Part shown: piece by piece, positions 61,469-64,000 of the stretch
Numbering within the stretch: the stretch's first letter is position 1
Layout: each line of letters opens with the position of its first letter
From: Streptomyces puniciscabiei
GTDB taxonomy: Bacteria; Actinomycetota; Actinomycetes; Streptomycetales; Streptomycetaceae
NCBI RefSeq assembly: GCF_006715785.1
Contig: NZ_VFNX01000001.1
Location: forward strand, 5,870,001 to 5,934,000
Direction of reading: 5' to 3'
Length of the DNA: 64,000 nt
Program-made: the position numbers and the translations under genes
Notes under the pieces: generated by a model
Seen by the model: only the letters and a program-made list of their open reading frames with translations
Databases searched by the model: none
What the model was told of the DNA's origin: nothing

Positions 61469-62017
61469 ATGACGAGTGAGCCGGAGCAGCAGATCGGAGT
61501 GGGGACGCAGGACGCGTTCCAGCGCCTGTGGACGCCCCACCGGATGGCCTACATCCAGGGCGAGAACAAGCCGACCGGTCCGGGGGCCGACGACGGCTGT
61601 CCCTTCTGCGTGATCCCGGCCAAGTCCGACGAGGACGGACTGATCGTCCGGCGTGGTGAGCACGTGTACGCCGTCCTCAACCTCTACCCGTACAACGGCG
61701 GTCATCTGATGACGGTCCCCTACCGCCATGTCGCCGACTACACGGACCTGACCGGTCCGGAGACCGCGGAGCTCGCCGAGCTGACCAAGCAGGCGATGAC
61801 GGCCCTGCGCACCGCGTCCGGCGCGCACGGCTTCAACATCGGCATGAACCAGGGCACCGTCGCGGGTGCCGGCATCGCCGCCCACCTGCACCAGCACATC
61901 GTCCCGCGCTGGGGCGGCGACACGAACTTCATGCCGGTGGTCGGCCACACGAAGGTGCTGCCGCAGCTGCTGGCGGACACGCGGAAGATGCTGGCGGAGG
62001 CCTGGCCCAGGGCGTGA
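61469..62017 (+). CDS. HIT-family nucleotide hydrolase or phosphorylase
   Basis: 182 residues. The histidine triad HLHQHIVPRW carries the nucleotidyl-transfer histidine, with CPFCVIP (zinc or fold motif) near residue 50. Actinobacterial relatives next to thrS hydrolyse or phosphorylate Ap4A-like dinucleotides, often linked to aminoacyl-tRNA metabolism; that fits its place but is not shown. A -10-like TATGCT seven bases before the ATG marks a probable leaderless transcript. Confidence 0.88.
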   Translation: MTSEPEQQIGVGTQDAFQRLWTPHRMAYIQGENKPTGPGADDGCPFCVIPAKSDEDGLIVRRGEHVYAVLNLYPYNGGHLMTVPYRHVADYTDLTGPETAELAELTKQAMTALRTASGAHGFNIGMNQGTVAGAGIAAHLHQHIVPRWGGDTNFMPVVGHTKVLPQLLADTRKMLAEAWPRA

Positions 62018-62092
62018 TCCCTTGTTGCCGGCCGGCATCGAGCAGCCCGTCCGGCGGTCCAGGACGAGGCCGTCCACGGCCGAAGCAGGGGT

Positions 62093-62113
62093 CTGGGGGG
62101 CGGCAGCCCCCAG
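62093..62113 (+). terminator. Terminator between the HIT gene and the convergent membrane-protein gene
   Basis: 7-bp stem (CTGGGGG/CCCCCAG), loop GCGGCAG, of the GGGTCTGGGG type common in the genus. Confidence 0.6.
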
Positions 62114-62158
62114 GGACGGCACCCACCAGGCACCCGCAGCGGCCGGACCGCCGGAGGC

Positions 62159-63805
62159 CTACGCGTCGTAGAGGTCCGCCTTCTTCGGCAGCGGATCCTG
62201 CACCTGCGTGCTGAGGAACGCCGACCGCGTGCCGAACTTCTCCGTGTCCACGCCGTTCTCCTCCAGCACCCTGATCGCCGCCGAGTGCACCACCCGCAGC
62301 ACCGGCGTGGCCGCGCGCAGCGCGTCGTCGGCCATGAAGCGGTGCCGCCAGGGCTGGTCCGCCCAGGCGTGCCGCAGACCGAACGGCTCCGGCAGGACCA
62401 GCGAGCCGCCGAGCCAGTTGAGCAGCGGCGGGTACCAGCTCAGCGGGGCCCGTGTCGCGAGCCGGACCACCTCGTCCGTGGTGACCAGCGGCAGCATGAT
62501 CTTCCTGGTCTCCCACGGCTTGAGCGACTTGGCGACCTCCTTGCTCGGCGGCTCGGGCTTGGACGTGAACAGCGGGTTCACCGGTCCCAGCGCGTGCCCG
62601 GTGACCTCGATGCGCAGCGTCTCGTGCAGCACCGTCACCGTGATCAGCATGGTGAGGACCAGCTGGCCGTCCCACAGCGTCCACTGCACGCCCAGGTAGT
62701 GCCGGTCGCCGCTGCCGAACTGCTGCTTGTTGCAGATCTCCTGTATCGCGTGCGGTTTGACCTGGAAGGCCTCGACGTCGGTGCCCCCGGGCCGGGCCAC
62801 CTCCGTGGCCTTCTCGCCGATCGGCGTGACGATCCAGTGCTTGATGGACGGCTTGGGGAAACCGCCGGTGTTCAGCGGGCCGCGCTCCAGCAGGGCGAGC
62901 TGGTCGTGGATCGCGCGTACGACGTCCCAGCTGCGGAAGGGGTGGATCTCCCGGGTCGGGTCGGCGGGCACCAGATCCTCGGCGAGCTGCCAGGAACCCC
63001 AGCGGGTGCCCATGCCGAGTATGCCCTTGGGGCCGGCGTAGAAGACCGAGTTGGACTGCTGCTCGGCGCTCAGCCGGGCCAGCGACTGGCGCAGCTCCTC
63101 GGCCGCGGTCTGGCCGGGACCCCGCGGCACGGCCTCGGGCACCTTGGCGCCGACGCTGGTGCCCGACAGCAGGCCGCCCCAGCGGGCCCGCAGGTCCTTG
63201 GCCGTGCGCTCGCAGATCTGCTTGGCCCAGAACCAGCCGAGCACGGGGAGCACGACGCACCCCCGTGAGTACCACGCCCAGAATCCGCTGAACGGCATCT
63301 TGATCAGGAACAGAGCGGCGAGCAGACCGACACCCAGCAGCAGGGCGGTGCCGAGTGCACCCGCGCGCCTGTCCTCGCTCCTGGCGACGAACGTGCGCAG
63401 CTGGAAGACGAGCAGCCAGGCGATCAGCCCGGGCAGGAAGAGCACCCCGCACAGGACCGTCACCGCGGTCAGGCGGTTGTCGCGTTCCCGGCGGATGTTG
63501 TTGGCCGCGAGGCAGTGCTCGACGACGAACTGCGGCTCGGAGCCGAAGGACTGGATGAGCGGCTTGCGGTCGGGAGCGAGCATCCGGGCGACCACGGCCC
63601 GCGAGAACGCCTCACCGAGATTGGGCCGCAGCAGTGCGATCCTGCCGGGCTTGAGGGTCGACTGGTGCCACTCGTTGTCGGCCTTCTTGATCTCCTCCAG
63701 CGGGCTGTCCCGGTACGCCGCGGAGGCCAGCGCGGCGGTCGCCGCCTGACTCGCGTCGCCCGAGACGGGTACCTGTGGCCCGTCCCACTCCGTTCCCAAC
63801 GACAT
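62159..63805 (-). CDS. Large unknown membrane protein
   Basis: 548 residues. Four hydrophobic helices in the N-terminal third (VTVLCGVLFLPGLIAWLLVFQL, ALGTALLLGVGLLAALFLI, FWAWYSRGCVVLPVLGWFW and one short) separate a basic N-terminal region from a large soluble C-terminus with TTDEVVRLATRAPLSWYPPLL and a run IHPFRSWDVVRAIHDQLALLERGP. I recognise no domain. The start is uncertain: an ATG at 63805 with GGGGGCGGGA upstream is preferred, but a GTG at 63865 is possible. It is the last gene of the window, and its upstream promoter region may be cut. Confidence 0.72.
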   Translation of the reverse strand: MSLGTEWDGPQVPVSGDASQAATAALASAAYRDSPLEEIKKADNEWHQSTLKPGRIALLRPNLGEAFSRAVVARMLAPDRKPLIQSFGSEPQFVVEHCLAANNIRRERDNRLTAVTVLCGVLFLPGLIAWLLVFQLRTFVARSEDRRAGALGTALLLGVGLLAALFLIKMPFSGFWAWYSRGCVVLPVLGWFWAKQICERTAKDLRARWGGLLSGTSVGAKVPEAVPRGPGQTAAEELRQSLARLSAEQQSNSVFYAGPKGILGMGTRWGSWQLAEDLVPADPTREIHPFRSWDVVRAIHDQLALLERGPLNTGGFPKPSIKHWIVTPIGEKATEVARPGGTDVEAFQVKPHAIQEICNKQQFGSGDRHYLGVQWTLWDGQLVLTMLITVTVLHETLRIEVTGHALGPVNPLFTSKPEPPSKEVAKSLKPWETRKIMLPLVTTDEVVRLATRAPLSWYPPLLNWLGGSLVLPEPFGLRHAWADQPWRHRFMADDALRAATPVLRVVHSAAIRVLEENGVDTEKFGTRSAFLSTQVQDPLPKKADLYDA

Positions 63806-64000
63806 TCCCGCCCCCATCGCCGCCGGTGTCGCTCCTGCGGCCTTCCCGACTTCCTCGCTCCGCACACCTGTTGAACAGGCCGACGCGCCGATTACCCGTC
63901 ACAACCGGACGACTGCGGCACGACGCGATCAGGTGATCAGCGTATCCGCCGCCACCGACAACCGGCGGGCGGACGGCCGAAGCCGCCCGCCCGCGCACCC

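Overview
The window is chromosomal DNA of a Streptomyces (or a very close relative). It is very GC-rich, genes carry G or C at almost every third codon position, GTG starts are common, and it contains the sporulation gene ssgB, a fused BluB-CobT cobalamin enzyme, a glpQ-type phosphodiesterase preceded by PHO-box repeats, and many apparently leaderless genes. Most of it is ordinary core chromosome. I see no phage, integrase, transposase, CRISPR array or antibiotic gene cluster.

Layout. (1) 51-1383: an ECF sigma factor and its zinc-finger, membrane-anchored anti-sigma factor. (2) 1738-9089: a five-gene minus-strand flavin electron-transfer operon (two ferric-reductase-like membrane oxidoreductases, two exported FMN-binding proteins and the flavin transferase ApbE), divergent from an OmpR-type response regulator and histidine kinase. 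The shared promoter region carries three pairs of 11-bp-spaced heptamer repeats. (3) 9095-11398: L,D-transpeptidase, PNPOx-like protein, and a secreted protein with two 93-residue repeats that are identical even in DNA. (4) 11504-14286: argG-argH behind a promoter with an ARG-box-like palindrome. (5) 14467-23488: secreted lipase, aldo/keto reductase, TetR-MFS efflux pair with operator, acyltransferase, glpQ with PHO boxes, small sigma factor, acetyltransferase, two small membrane proteins and a HAD phosphatase. (6) 23572-26581: metNIQ behind a Met/Cys-rich leader peptide and hairpin. (7) 26664-34533: acetyltransferase, then the cobalamin/siroheme genes cobL, bluB-cobT and cysG. (8) 34622-39542: TrmH methyltransferase, Ser/Thr kinase, small membrane protein, phosphotransferase-like protein, zinc-ribbon protein. 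(9) 39551-40028: tRNA cluster Gly-Cys-Val-Val-Val on the minus strand. (10) 40207-46753: pabB-pabC, tandem GNAT, DsbA-like protein, small membrane proteins, CGNR regulator, ssgB, PGPGW membrane protein. (11) 46838-55854: a segment bounded by two identical tRNA-Val(CAC) genes, holding a 148-bp tandem repeat and a five-gene rhamnogalacturonan-type sugar uptake and degradation operon with its own promoter and LacI-type operator. (12) 55908-63805: DEDD exonuclease, a DUF4365 protein paired with an unknown protein, thrS, a potassium channel, a HIT protein and an unknown membrane protein.

How the parts work together. The flavin region looks like one regulated unit that moves electrons from cytosolic NAD(P)H through membrane heme proteins to covalently flavinylated proteins outside the membrane. 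The cobalamin genes act at the precorrin and lower-ligand ends of B12 synthesis. The metNIQ leader suggests translation-coupled sensing of methionine/cysteine supply. The accessory segment between the tRNA-Val copies looks like a catabolic island.

Limits: all calls come from reading sequence and translations by eye. No searches or structure predictions were run. Start codons were chosen from ribosome-binding sites, overlaps and family length and may be off in the entries marked.
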